64,000 nt of DNA, taken from contig NC_088325.1 in the NCBI RefSeq assembly GCF_910592395.1, forward strand, positions 7,931,109 through 7,995,108. Reading direction: 5' to 3'. Positions within the stretch are counted from its first letter, which is position 1; the number at the start of each line of letters is the position of its first letter. Under the pieces are notes generated by a model that worked only from the letters and a program-made list of their open reading frames with translations, did not search any database and was not told the origin of the DNA. Positions 33,431-44,446 of the stretch are shown here, piece by piece. Position numbers and translations under genes: made by a program. Source of the stretch: Lineus longissimus (Eukaryota; Nemertea; Pilidiophora; Heteronemertea; Lineidae).

Positions 33431-33919
33431 TCATTCCGGATAGCCAGAGCACTGCAACAATACGGGGCCACCCGACCCGCCACTGGTGAGCAGAGTCCGT
33501 AGGGGCAGGACCCCAGGACCCAAATAACGTTCCCGCTCAGCCAAGTAGGCTGGGCAGTCACATAGAAAGTGTTCTTCCGTTTCTATTGATTGACAATTCT
33601 TATAAGGGCACGTCCTGTCCTCAATGGGTAGGCCACGATACCGGCCTAACTCCACATTAATTTTAAATGTCCCGTTGCGCAATTTCGCTGTTGTTGATCT
33701 GTCCCTCATGGCTAAATACTCGCGCACATATGTGGCTGTACTAAAGTCCTTGTGCAAAGTCCTGTATGTTCGCAATTTCGGCATGTTCTGAACTGATGCA
33801 TTCCATTGTTCGTTATAATTTGATAAAAGTGTAGTCTTACACTCCCGAAGCATATTGTTTATCATGGGTTTTGTCATCACACTATTACCTAGATCAGTGA
33901 AATAGTCCAATTTGTTCAC
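33431..33919 (-). pseudogene. LINE ORF2 C-terminal region with Cys/His motif
   Basis: The frame reads KLRNGTFKINVELGRYRG, then RTCPYKNCQSIETEEHFL and CDCP. This C..C.....E.HFL.C pattern is the putative zinc-binding end of many invertebrate LINE ORF2 proteins. It is separated from the RT frame by a frameshift near 33940. Confidence 0.8.
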
Positions 33920-33964
33920 AATATCAAGAATAGCTTTGATATTACTACACCAGCTCGGCTTCCC

Positions 33965-35266
33965 TCACCTGCTCAGTTTATAGTCCCACATGAAAATGCG
34001 TTTGACCAGTCTATCATCCGCCATAGTGACTAGCCGAAACCATAATCTTAACATCTCTATATGGTGACGAATGTTGACTGGTGTCCACCCCATGTCACCC
34101 TCGATAGTGGGTAGTGCGGAAAACCTCCCTACACCAAGAAATGTTCTCATAGCCCGGAAATGCACGGACTCAATTTTTGGGTAACTTTTAAAACCCCAGA
34201 CGCCCCCTACATAATCCAAAATGAGAACTACAGTGTTCTCGTACAGTTTTGTGTATATATCGAATGTAAATCCCCCAGCCGCGAAGTGTTTCGCCGCAAG
34301 ACCTCCTAACACCTTGCTTGCTGATGACGCGAGTGTATTAGCTCTGTGGGTGAAGTCTAGCGAGTACAAAATGTCCAATCCGAAATATCTGTAGCTATCG
34401 ACCTGCTGAATACACTCTCCTCTCAATGAGAAGCTGAATGGTGTCTGCGGTTTGGTCTTATTCCGAAAGTGAGTGACTTTAGTTTTGTCGGTATTTACGT
34501 GCATTTCCCACCTGTCGCACCATCTCTCTAACGTGTTTATCATTTCCTTTAGAGCTTCCTCAGAGTCAGCAATGAGCACAATGTCATCTGCATATAATAA
34601 CAGAGACAACATTTCCCCATCAACGTCGACTCCTTTTTGTAGTGATTTGATATCTTCCGCGAGATCATTTATATACAGCGCAAACAGTGTGGGAGACATG
34701 CAATCTCCCTGCCTCACACCGCCTGTTGTGTCGAACTCTGACGTGAAGTGTCTGTTTATTCTGACTCGCGCTGTAGTTTAACTATACATTGCTTTCAGAC
34801 TGTTTAGGAAATGCCCTCGGATACCAAGCGTGTGCAGTTTATGCTTCAAAAGTTTGCGGTTCATTACGTCAAAGGCCTTAGAGAAGTCTACATAACACAT
34901 GAATGTATCCTTTTTAAGCCCTTTTCTGTTTCTGATAACCGACGTCAGACTGTATGTATGATCTAAGCAACTTCGCCCGGCGCGAAATCCATTTTGCTCG
35001 TCGCATATCAGGCCGTTTCCTTCACTGAATATTTTTAGCCTATTGTTCAGTACTGCGCTGTATAGTTTGCCCACGGTGGAATTAAGACTGATGCCACGGT
35101 AACTAAGCGGCTCCTCGGGTGATTTCCCTTTTTTAAGAATCGGGTGGATGATGCTGATGTTCCATTGACTGGGTAATTTACTGGTCGCGAACACTCTATC
35201 GAATAATTCTCGGAGGACCTCCGTGAGATTACGGCAATTGATAATTTCGTTTGGTATCTCGTCCAC
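33965..35266 (-). pseudogene. LINE reverse transcriptase
   Basis: Two frames join near 34750. The first (162 residues) has RGISLNSTVGKLYSAVLN, NGFRAGRSCLDH and YVDFSKAFDV with the first catalytic Asp. The second (250 residues) has RQGDCMSPTLFALYIND and the catalytic box LLYADDIVLIADS, then NTDKTKV. The active-site Asp residues are kept, but a stop after the first frame breaks the protein. Confidence 0.9.
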
Positions 35267-35357
35267 ACCAACTGCTTTCCGTGATTTTAAATTCGCGATC
35301 GCTTTGCAAACTTCCCTTCGCGTGATAGGGCCGTTTAGAATACTTCCGTCATCGAAG

Positions 35358-36087
35358 TTAGGGTTCGATTCTATTGTCCACTGGATATCTGTGTAACGTT
35401 CTTCTCGATCGGTTGGTGGTTGGCTTTGATAGCCGACTATACTTCTCTGTCCATCTGTCCATTATATCACCTTTCTCGCGTGAGAGCGAACTGTCCTTCA
35501 TTCGTATAGTTTCGATTCTATCCGGTTCTTTCCCCGGGCCCAATTTTTTAATTGCATCCCAGAACTCTCTTGGATTGTTCGTGTTCATCTGTTGAATGTT
35601 CATGAGACGCTCCTTCAGATAACGCCGTTCCGCCGCGCGAAATTGTCTGTCGAATGCAGTTTACAGTCTCGAAATCTCGCGCACAGTTGACGCTTGGTAG
35701 TCCTATTCCGTTTGCATTTCAGATAAACCCTCTCCGCATTCTTACTTGCCTTCCACTTTTCCTGCAGATCGTTATTCCACCGTGGCTTTTGCTTATGTAT
35801 CCGCGGTCTTTTGCCAAAGTACACCTTTCTGTCAGTGAACGGTAACAATTCGTCCATTTCGCTGTGACAATTCTTAATGAATGTCGCATAAGCATTGTCC
35901 ACGTCACTCTGGGTCTGGATGTCATTTTAATGACATCCAGGATTAAAATCCTTTCGATGATCATGTTCCGGAACATGTCTTCCGGGACGTTAGTGGTATT
36001 GTACTTCCTCTTGGTTTCCAGTTTATCCTTTTCCTGTTCCTTTCCCTGATTAAGACGATCTCCAACGACCTTTTCAGATGTCTGCAT
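35358..36087 (-). pseudogene. LINE ORF2 linker between endonuclease and RT
   Basis: Three overlapping minus frames (35719-36087, 35615-35902, 35358-35603) cover this part. RWNNDLQEKWKASKNAERVY and NPREFWDAIKKLGP are phrases typical of LINE ORF2 linkers. A frameshift is needed at about 35720-35900 and another near 35610. Confidence 0.75.
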
Positions 36088-36925
36088 AAATCAGGATATG
36101 GACCACTTTACCTTGGAGAAAGGAGTAATCTGGTACCCTACATCTAGCCCCAAAGTTCGCTGGGTTGACTAAATCACTCATTAACAAGACCTTGAAGTCG
36201 GAAATATTCGGCAGCTGGTAACCGGGGACGACAATATAGTCTACCACTGAGCGGCCAAGCGCAGAGACATAGGTGAAATTGTCTGTGATTGAGTTTCGAC
36301 CGTTTAGCACACACGCATTCACATCTCCCAGGAATTCGAGCAGGTGATCTCCAAATTTGTTTGGTGTCTCGTCAATGACTGTCCTCTCCGGGCAGCTAGC
36401 ATTGTCCTGTTTTCTCCCTATTCTACCGTTAAAATCACCTGCGAATACAAGTGGCTGGTTGTCCCAATTTGAATACGTGATGTCCAGCAGCTTATCGTAA
36501 AGTTCCTGCGCCGTGTTTCCTCTAGATGATCTTTCTGGTGGAAGATAGTTTCCACACACACTTATGGATAACAGTGGATCACATTTAGCAGTCAGATTCA
36601 GCCAAATTATGCCTTCAAATGTTTAGTCTATGACGTTGACGGAAAACAGGTCTGTGATTTTATTTCGTACCAGTATACCAACACCTCCTGAGCCACTAAT
36701 GGCGCGTGGATTTAGATCAGTCCTATTATTTCCGAACCAATCATACCCAGAGACAGTTATATTCTCATTCTTTTTAAGATGCGTTTCACATATAACGACA
36801 ATGTCCACTGATTGATTTTGAATCACCCACTGGCGCAATGCACCAGCTGGGTGGTTCACAGTTTCTGACCATCCTCTAACGTTCCATTGTCCAATTGTTA
36901 GGTAATCCGGAAGGCCTGTTTTCAA
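36074..36925 (-). pseudogene. LINE apurinic-type endonuclease
   Basis: The N-terminal half (36925-36623) reads TIGQWNVRGW, VICETHLKK and GGVGILV. The second half (36559-36074) reads VFAGDFNGRIG and VDYIVV. The final catalytic SDH is changed to SDLVNP, so nicking activity is doubtful. A stop and frameshift separate the halves near 36600. Confidence 0.87.
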
Positions 36926-37071
36926 CCGGCTGGCCTATGCAGTGTCATGTGTTTGCGTATTCGTATCTGGGGGTGCATCATCCATCTCCTCCTCTGAACC
37001 ACTAGACCTTGAATCAGCGTCCTCCCCGATTGAAACCACATATGGGTATTTTTGCCCGAGATGAATCGTTT

Positions 37072-37746
37072 TCACTTACGACCATTTGCCGTGATTGCAA
37101 CTTCGTAAATTTGACCGGAGTCCGATATCCGTAGGTTTTCCCCTCCTGGTACCTTTTCGAACATCATCCGTAGGTTTCTCTCATATTGGCGCTCGGCGAA
37201 CGTTTTGCAGCTATGTATCCAAACTTTCTCGTAACCTTTCTTGTCTTTGAGACTCTTTTTCACTTTGATCACACTTTTCCTTGTGGCTTCGTTCTCAAAT
37301 ATTATTTTGACAACACCTGATCGACCGACTTTGCGCGGGTTGTAGCAAAAGCATTTGAGAATATTCGGGGTTGGGTCGAGCTCTAGCGCTGCTAGCAGGT
37401 TCCTGCACTCAGCAGCCAGATCCTTCTCAGGCACCACCGCTAGATTAGCAACTATTACACAGCAGTCAATGTTGTCTAGCGGGTCCTTTGGTTCGCTGTC
37501 AACCGATTTAGCCTCTCGAACCTCCCTCTGTAGGTCAAGACAAAGGGTTTCTAGTTCTTTCATACTTTTTTGAGTACATTTTAGGTCCGTTTGTAGCGTT
37601 TTATTACGTAGTTTTTCGGCTTCTAGATCTTTGACAAGATCTGCATTGGATGTCTTGATTTCGTCGATTTCGACGTTGAGAGCGCCAATGGCACCATGCG
37701 ATTTTACCTTTTCCGAAACGTCCTTGAGCTGTCCGAGGTAGACCAA
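37072..37746 (-). CDS. LINE ORF1 (coiled coil plus RNA-binding-like domain)
   Basis: The 224-residue frame has a heptad-like coiled coil at about residues 10-85 (for example LVKDLEAEKLRNKTLQTDL). An RRM-like domain follows with CCVIVANLAV and SGVVKIIFENEATR, then a basic C-terminus. This layout matches L1-like ORF1 nucleic-acid chaperones. It appears intact but belongs to an inactive element; the start is uncertain because the frame opens upstream. Confidence 0.75.
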   Translation of the reverse strand: MVYLGQLKDVSEKVKSHGAIGALNVEIDEIKTSNADLVKDLEAEKLRNKTLQTDLKCTQKSMKELETLCLDLQREVREAKSVDSEPKDPLDNIDCCVIVANLAVVPEKDLAAECRNLLAALELDPTPNILKCFCYNPRKVGRSGVVKIIFENEATRKSVIKVKKSLKDKKGYEKVWIHSCKTFAERQYERNLRMMFEKVPGGENLRISDSGQIYEVAITANGRK

Positions 37747-37760
37747 TTGTGACTGGCTCT

Positions 37761-38250
37761 GGCTATTTGAGACACATAAACAAAAAAATCAAATATGAGA
37801 TATGCATATATTTAGAATCAGCATTTATTCAGCTTTAAAATGACATATAGCATGTCCATTTATCTTGAAAAATACCCAAGATATGACAATTTTAATGTTC
37901 GGTGGCGTAAACCCTTCTTTTGAGAAAAAACGTGTTAAAAGTTGGCAAAAGTCAGAAAAGTATGCTCGTATAAGCACTATAGCAACCATACCTCCACACT
38001 GACAATAAAACACCTAGCCTTTTTGTTAATGCTGTAAATACATTACAGTTACATGTACTGATTGTTTTCTTGTTATTTGCCACAATATTAACCACTTAAA
38101 TTTGAAAGAGTTTGTAAGTTCATTTCTTCTCCTTAATGAAGAAATCCATCATTTTGCGGCCTGCATCACTGTTACCGCATCTTGAGGATACAATAATATT
38201 CATGTTCAAACTAGCTAAAACATATTTCAACAGAGGACAACAGTTAACAT
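37761..38250. other. Non-coding, upstream of the LINE
   Basis: AT-rich sequence with no recognised gene. The 5' end of the LINE is probably near its left side, but I cannot place it exactly. Confidence 0.4.
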
Positions 38251-38252
38251 CA

Positions 38253-38745
38253 TAATGCCCCCCCCCCCCCCCCCGTGTTTACTACGGGGTGGGGGTGGAG
38301 GGTTTGACAGGTATCATTTTGCACTATTGGGAAGGGGGAGATGGTTCTCAGCAGGAATTCCTAAATGAGTAGATGAATAATTAACATCATAAAAAGAACC
38401 GCTCCCTATTGAGGAATTCCTGCTTATAACCCTCTCCCCCTTCCATTATAATGCCCCCTCCACCTGTGTTTACTATCTGCGGGGGGGGGGGGGGTTATCA
38501 TATTTGGAGGGGGAGGTGGTTATCAACAGGAACTCCGAAATGAGTAGATGAATGCAAGCTACCAACACTCTCCCCTTACCAATATCCCCCTTGTGTTCTA
38601 CTACACGGGGAGGGGGGGGGGTCATTGACAGGGGGCCCCAGCCTTCCCAATGCACCCCCCCCCCCCCTGTGTTCTACTACACCAGGGGGGATGGCATATT
38701 CAGTGATATTGGGAAAGGGAGGGGGTTACTAGCATGAATTCCTTA
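38253..38745. repeat. Tandem repeat with alternating long C- and G-tracts
   Basis: Units of about 120-190 bp contain a C-run (up to about 19), then gtgtttactac or tgttctactac, then a G-run (up to about 14), then aattcctaaatgagtagatg-like text. C- and G-tracts of the same unit can pair as a hairpin, and either strand could form four-stranded structures. Confidence 0.8.
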
Positions 38746-38970
38746 TTACATGGAGGTATTTTGGTATTACAAAACATTAACATTGACAAACCTTATACAA
38801 AATAAAGCTGACAGTATTGCCCAGCAGTACCATTATCATCAAGAGTTAGATAAAAACTGTTCAAGCATGAATAGATTCTTCACTTGAAACAACAGCAAAA
38901 ACTGCTTGCGTTTAGTTCCACACCTGCAGTGTACTCAAAAATGGATTCACACCTGTGGACAAGGTAGTAC

Positions 38971-41531
38971 CTAGGTTTTACGATTTTTCTTAGGCTGTGA
39001 ACAAACAACATATTGAGCGAAGTCATCAACGTATGGTCTTATGATATCACACAGATAAGCTTGCCTAGTAAGATCCAACCCAGGAGGCTTAATTGTCAAG
39101 GAGCATATTGCAGGAGGAACATTTTCTGGATCTCTCAATAGCTGGAAAGAAACCGATTCTACGGAATCATGCTCAACCCGAGCTACAACAACACCAGGAT
39201 GGTTTGAATTTAATTCAAAATGTTGGTAAGACTTGATCTTAGGGAATGATCGGAAGTATGGATCAAGAAAATTTTGCAACCTTGCAGGGCACAATGATTG
39301 AACCATCCTCTTTTCCTGCTAGTTGAGGGATATTCACTCCAGACACAGTGCTTTGGCTGACAACATTGGCTATGTCATCCAAAGTGTTGACTCGGGTCCT
39401 CCTGAAACGTTGTTTGAACAAGCCAAACCACCAGTCTGGGGCAAATTTAGTGTGGCCTGTTATTAAAAAATTTAGGGAGATCTTAAAGTGGAGTTTATGA
39501 ATGGTCCTCCAGGCGAGGTAGTTCAGAACATGACGATTTTTATTCTGGCCACAACAGTTGTCACAGTGGAGGTCAGCATAGTATTCCCCAAGCCCATAAT
39601 TGAGGAAAAAATAGTCCAAGTAATTTATGACAGACTGGGACCCCTTTGAAATATTCATACCCTCGTCAACAAGGTAGTTAATCTGTTGTGGCAGTGCTTT
39701 GCAACATATCCCAAATACACCACATTTTCTCGGCACGAGAAAATACATAGGGCCAGGTTGTAGGGGGTCATTGGGAAACATAACTTGTTGCGCATAATCA
39801 AAACTGTAATGCATGTTGATTGCACGTGACACTGGTGGAAACTTTTGTAGTTTCACAATGCCAAGCTCATTACAGATTAGTTTTGCATTACTAACCATGC
39901 CCTTGTAGTACTCCCTGGCTTTTGAAACAGTAACTAGATGTACTTCTTGCTGCCGGAGCCTATCTGACTTGTCTGCCTCACTAAGAGTGGCACTGCGGAA
40001 AACAGCATAGTTATTACTTTGACACACTGCACACAAATCAGTCATGGGTTTTGTCCGAATAATCTTAGGTAGCAGTTCCTTCCAAAGCTGGCGGAATGTG
40101 CTAAGTTTTACACTGCGCAAGCCAGTCTCTCCCATAGCTGTCCTGTACAACCGATATACCTCAGCTTTCGTCACATGGGATGGCAGCAGCTTAACTTCGA
40201 AGAAGTTCTTTTGGCCGAGATGACGGCCTGGAAGTATTATGTTATTTGCCTCAGCAAAATTTGATATGAATTGCACAACCTTTTGGATGTCATCATAAGT
40301 CAGGTAACGCTTGTTCGTCTTGTGCCTACCGCCCTCTTCTTCTTACGAATTGAAATTCCATTTTCTTTATACAACTTGATATTGGAATCGAGTGTATTCA
40401 AGCTTGTGCTGAAAGGAAAAGGACTACATGTACACCTGTTTGTCTGAATATTCCAAATTTAAAGGTCACAGTGTCATAAAAGTTATTCACTGCAAAGATT
40501 AGAATCAGTCAAAGGCCTTTTCTATAGTCATCTCATTTAAAAGAGGAAGGCCAAAATATAGCTATAAAATACCATGTGATTCTAAAATCTATGTAGAGGT
40601 AACATATCTGGAGCCGTGGCAATTGTTAAATTTAAAATTTTGTTGAAATGTTAAACTAAAATCCAAATCCAAATCCAAATCCAAATCCAAAACTAAAATG
40701 TAAATTTCTTGGACACTTTTTTTGGACAATTTTCCTGAAATAAAACTAAAGGCACCGGTTTTATTTAATTCAGTTTCAGACCTTTCAAATCATTAACTAT
40801 ACTTACTTGTGCACAAATATAAACGTGGAACGGCATACTCGAACACCTTGTAGCATGTACCTTGTCCATTGGTGTTTTCTTTTCGTGTTCACCTTTTGTC
40901 TTGGCCTTTGCGTTTCTTCACTGAAGGTGGATAAGCTCCTTATCATGCCAACTAACACCAAGTCCCATTCGTCATCCGATAGTGCGGCCATATCCATCCG
41001 TACCTTTGCAATAAATTCCTGGGACAATTTCGTATGACACGACACTTTATTTTCTAGGTTTTTGCCTCTTCGCGTGCACTCACATTTAAAGTTCTGAATT
41101 TTCTCACATTCTTTAATATTGTCATCACTCACAATGTCTACCAAAGCCATAGCAGCCTCATCCTCAGGAATATCATCTAAGCCAAATTCAGGTTCAACCT
41201 CTGTGACAGTGTCATTGTTGTTCACTTCACTACTACTGATATCATCATGGACTAATGCATTGTCCTGTACATTGTCATCATGCAAGTCAAGCCCAGACTC
41301 TGGTTCATTTAGGTCAGTAGATGCATCAAGAATGGCTGGTATAACCTCATCAGAGACAGAGTCGTCATCGCTGTCTGATTCAATGAAGTCAACTCCATCA
41401 TCATCCAAGAAATAATCCGTTATGAGTTCGTTCATAGGCCTTTCCCCAGATGCAGTGTGCATATTTGCATCACGCAACAAATTCAGGGCATTTGCAACAT
41501 TACCTGCTGCTCCAGTTCGTTTTGAGCTCAT
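38971..41531 (-). pseudogene. DUF7869-like (DNC.GQNKN family) two-exon gene, frameshifted
   Basis: Exon 1 (41531-40807) starts at an ATG opening MSSKRTGAAG. It is acidic in the middle, then has a Cys-bearing CECTRRG segment and ends RVCRSTFIFVH. The intron, 40806-40409, has donor GTAAGT and acceptor TTCCTTTCAG. Exon 2 continues LPGRHLGQKN, LCAVCQ, CGVFGICCKALPQQINYLVD and LHCDNCCGQNKNR, then GHTKFAPDWWFGLFK. The conserved Asp residues suggest an RNase H-like fold, so it may be a transposase, which is inference. Two single-base frameshifts (near 40325 and 39270) break it; the C-terminus (39306-38971) is in the shifted frame. DUF7869 is from memory of the family, not from a search. Confidence 0.75.
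40409..40806 (-). other. Spliceosomal intron of the DUF7869-like gene
   Basis: On the minus strand it begins GTAAGT and ends TTTTCCTTTCAG. Joining the flanks keeps the frame (VHNTSLNT). It contains a (CCAAAT)5 run at 40661-40692. Length 398 bp. Confidence 0.72.
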
Positions 41532-41637
41532 AATTACCACGACGATATTGTTGGCAACATGCTGTGAAGGAATAAACCAGGTAACAATGCTGTTTTGTAT
41601 CAATATTTACATCTAAAATGAGAAATCTCTCACTTCA

Positions 41638-41811
41638 GAGACAAGACCACTAATGAATATTCATAGGTTGGGGGGTCGAGGCCTATCTATTAGACGAGTG
41701 CATGTTTTTTACTCTCAAGTACATATTTGGAGAGGTATTGAAAAAATATTTGCTGTGGCAAGTCTACAGATATAAATAAATTGTTTGGTAAAAAAAATAA
41801 TTTTGAATTTT
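41638..41811. repeat. 174-bp direct repeat, left copy
   Basis: It starts gagacaagaccactaatgaa and ends ataattttgaatttt. The matching copy at 45172-45344 differs at only a few positions. A 14-bp inverted match to its start (gtggtcttgtctct) lies at 42052-42065, so the left copy could be the end of a ~430-bp inverted-repeat element (41637-42065). Confidence 0.93.
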
Positions 41812-42453
41812 GACAACCTGGCCATAAGGTCAAAACCTGGCCCTGGGGGTGGTTCAAATTTGGAGTGAAAATGGCCGAAATGGGTAAAAATTCCACTTAA
41901 AAAAAATTTCTGTGGTCAATCACCAATTTAAATCGCACCAGTTACTCGCAAGACTAACCCGTATATCATATCCGAATTTCAGTTTCACAGCTCCACGCAT
42001 TCTTTGATGGCGGGCATTTGAAATAACTGGAAATGGCTTGGAAAATCAATTGTGGTCTTGTCTCTATTTAGAGGGTTTTGAGTGACAGGTCAAAAATAGT
42101 AAATGAGCTCTGAAATCCACAAAAAGCGTTTGAATTGGCTGAAATGTGTTGAGAATGTGTGGACATATCATGGAAATTGGAAAATGAGGAAAAAAAGAAA
42201 ATTCTCAAATTTAACCCCCCCCCCCGTCCTACAGGGCTTTTAAGTGAAAATGCCAAAAATTGAAATTTTCAAAAAATTTCAAATAATTTCAAATTTTTCT
42301 ACTTTTTTGGGCTAGATATGTTTCATAACAATCATCAATTGTGAATAGTAATGAGAGTGTTGATTGTTTTGCATGTTATTTTCATTTTGGGAGGTGTCGG
42401 GCACAGAGCACGCTGGGTGGCAGGGTACCAAGCTTTCACTAATTTTTTATTTC
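41812..42453. other. Non-coding, with one internal inverted-repeat end
   Basis: AT-rich sequence. It holds gtggtcttgtctct at 42052-42065, a C-run near 42217 and a likely splice acceptor (tttttatttcag) at 42443-42454. No gene is seen before that acceptor. Confidence 0.5.
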
Positions 42454-42454
42454 A

Positions 42455-42785
42455 GCAGGTGAATTCAAGAGAAAAGTATCTGAATTACGAGCGAGAATGT
42501 TAGCAAAGACTAAAAGTGACGGTTTTTGTTTGAATTGGGAAGGGGCTAAACAAAAAAAGAGGGGGGTAACATTTGCGTTTGTTAAAGTAAGTTTTTTGGA
42601 TAAGCCGGTCACAATGACAGCACACCGTGCGATGTTTTTATGTGACCATGATGAATTGAAATTCAAAACTGGCGCAGGTTATCATATGAGTCATCTTTGT
42701 CATAATCCTCTGTGCGTGAAAGTCGAGCGCCTAACAATAGAAAGAGGAAGGGTCGCCGAAAGTAGGAGTGGTCATAGTTTCTGCT
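42455..42785 (+). pseudogene. His-Me finger (homing-endonuclease-like) exon, truncated
   Basis: Downstream of tttttatttcag the frame reads GEFKRKVSELRARM, GFCLNWEGAKQKKRG, TAHRAMFLCDHDELKF and MSHLCHNPLCVKVERL. The SHLCHN..C pattern is the zinc-binding loop of the His-Me finger nuclease family (zf-His_Me_endon), known from I-PpoI-type homing endonucleases and common as unnamed proteins in invertebrates. The family usually has an HL where VERL stands here. A trailing ESRSGHSFCC may be the end of the domain. The sequence then becomes the antisense of the transposase. There is no clear start; it is probably an internal exon. Confidence 0.68.
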
Positions 42786-42789
42786 GTTT

Positions 42790-44446
42790 GGGGCGAGACA
42801 TTTCCACTCTGGTACAGGCGGTCTGTCTCGTCGTGCAACAGCCTTCTTGACAGCCTTCCTTCGCAAGTCCGGCATTGTTATCATCACATGTTTCTTGTAG
42901 TCACCACCCCTGGTTTTGTTTTTCTTCTTCGTGCAGTAATCTGTTGCCCTGATGTTTTTCAAAACACCAGCTAACTTCTGGTGTCTAGCACTCCGTTGGT
43001 ACCTGACTGTGTACTGCCTGTTCATTGCAATTCTGTCCAGCGCTTTCATTGGGCGGCAACAAGTATCGACTTCGATGTTGAACCACTTTAGTTTCCGTCG
43101 CCCGCTCTCGGCTATGTTATGGTTCATTCTGTGGGCTGCTGAATGGATACGAGGGGTTGAGTTCCTGCTCCTGGTCACAATCTTAGGATCGCTGGCCGAC
43201 AGACCTCGATTCTTGGACTCAACCCCCTGGGTTGTCACGCCAAGACTCAGCTGTCGCAACGCTCCTTTACTAAGGCATACCTCCAAAACGAGATGTACCA
43301 AGTTCTTGTCAATCACTGTCATTTTAAACTTGGGAATCTCACCGTAAGATGACCATCGTGTTGATTTGTGCCACCAAGAACCAGTTGTGCCTGAGCACAG
43401 TGAGAATTCGTTCTGTGGACAACCAGTGCAGTCACCACCATAACAGTTCACAACACAGGCAACAGTGTCATACAGGTATCCCATGATCCTGTCGAGATCA
43501 CCGTTGCAGCGCTTGAATAGAGATTGCAAAATCTTGGATGACCTTACCCTAAGATCATTCAGAAACGTTGTTTTTAACAGTGTTCTCTCCTCTGCAGTAC
43601 GTCCCGGGAACATACCTTTACTGAATTCAGCTCTATGTCCTGCACGCGTCTGGGCTTGATGCAAATGTATAGAGTCAAGTTGATGCTTCACCGTGAACAA
43701 GCCGCCGAAGAGCTTTTTTGTTGCATCAGTTAACCCTTTGAATGAACTGGAATCACCATCTGCAGTCAAATGTTCTACATGTAGGCCCTGTTTCTCAAAA
43801 GTCTCAGCAAATGCAACCCCAAGATCATATTCTCTATTGTGTCCTGCAATGCAATCTGTAATGCAACATTTGGAAGAGCGGCTTTTCGTCCGCGCTTGCC
43901 AGTGTCTATGTCCTCAAAAAGTTTATACAATTTCGAATCAAAACCACAGTTTTTACACACCACAGTGACTGAACAACATACCCCCTGCTTACGTACCTCT
44001 CCATATTTGAATATCGGCTGACAGTTCACGTGATACTCGCTATGGGCCCTGTTAACGTCGTTGAGCACATCCATCAGTTTGGTTGTCTGAACAACGAAAC
44101 TCTCGTGATCATGCTCCATGGTCTCATCTGGTATCTCTATCTCATCATCATTGTCTTCTGTCATGTTGACCCGTAGTAAGTTGACATTCTTGGCAGTATG
44201 GTTATTAATATCCAGTATGTGTCTTTTGCCGTCGTGTCCCATCGTTGTGACCTGTCCGTACTCCTGGGGCGTGAGTCGTCTCCATGCGGGTTGTAGGCCT
44301 ACTTCTCGTTCGTCGTCGCTCACCACCTCGACACCTCCACTCCGCACGTGTCCGCTCTTGAACATTGTTCTCATTGCTGCATTTGATGACCTAGCGCGCC
44401 TCGGACAACCCCGTTTTCCTATCAATCTCCTCGCCTTTGTCCTCAT
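42790..44446 (-). pseudogene. Mutator-like transposase with core deletion
   Basis: The N-terminal frame (44446-43775, 223 residues) has a Cys-motif VCKNCGFDSKLYKL and GRKAALPNVALQIAL, as in the N-terminal part of Mutator-like transposase proteins of animals. The C-terminal frame (43769 downward) opens TADGDSSSFKG, likely the second catalytic Asp region, then WWHKSTRW after a Cys cluster CYGGDCTGC. The family segment with the first catalytic Asp, expected between the two frames, is absent: about 100 or more residues are lost and the frame shifts. The real C-terminus probably ends near 42790; the frame extends artefactually into the endonuclease exon. Confidence 0.68.

Larger units (their letters stand above)
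33106..37760 (-). mobile_element. Nearly full-length, decayed LINE (L1/I-like, two ORFs)
   Basis: On the minus strand: ORF1 (37746-37072), endonuclease (36925-36074), connecting region (36087-35358), RT (35266-33965) and a Cys-containing C-terminus (33919-33431). The 3' tail is a (TAAA)n-type repeat at about 33106-33131. The element is about 4.65 kb. Frameshifts occur in every ORF2 segment. Confidence 0.87.

Noticed and set aside
42663-42790. C-terminal extension of the Mutator-like frame (RRPFLFLLLGARLS and beyond)
   Set aside because: It is antisense to the His-Me finger exon and reads as low-complexity hydrophobic residues. It is probably not part of the transposase.
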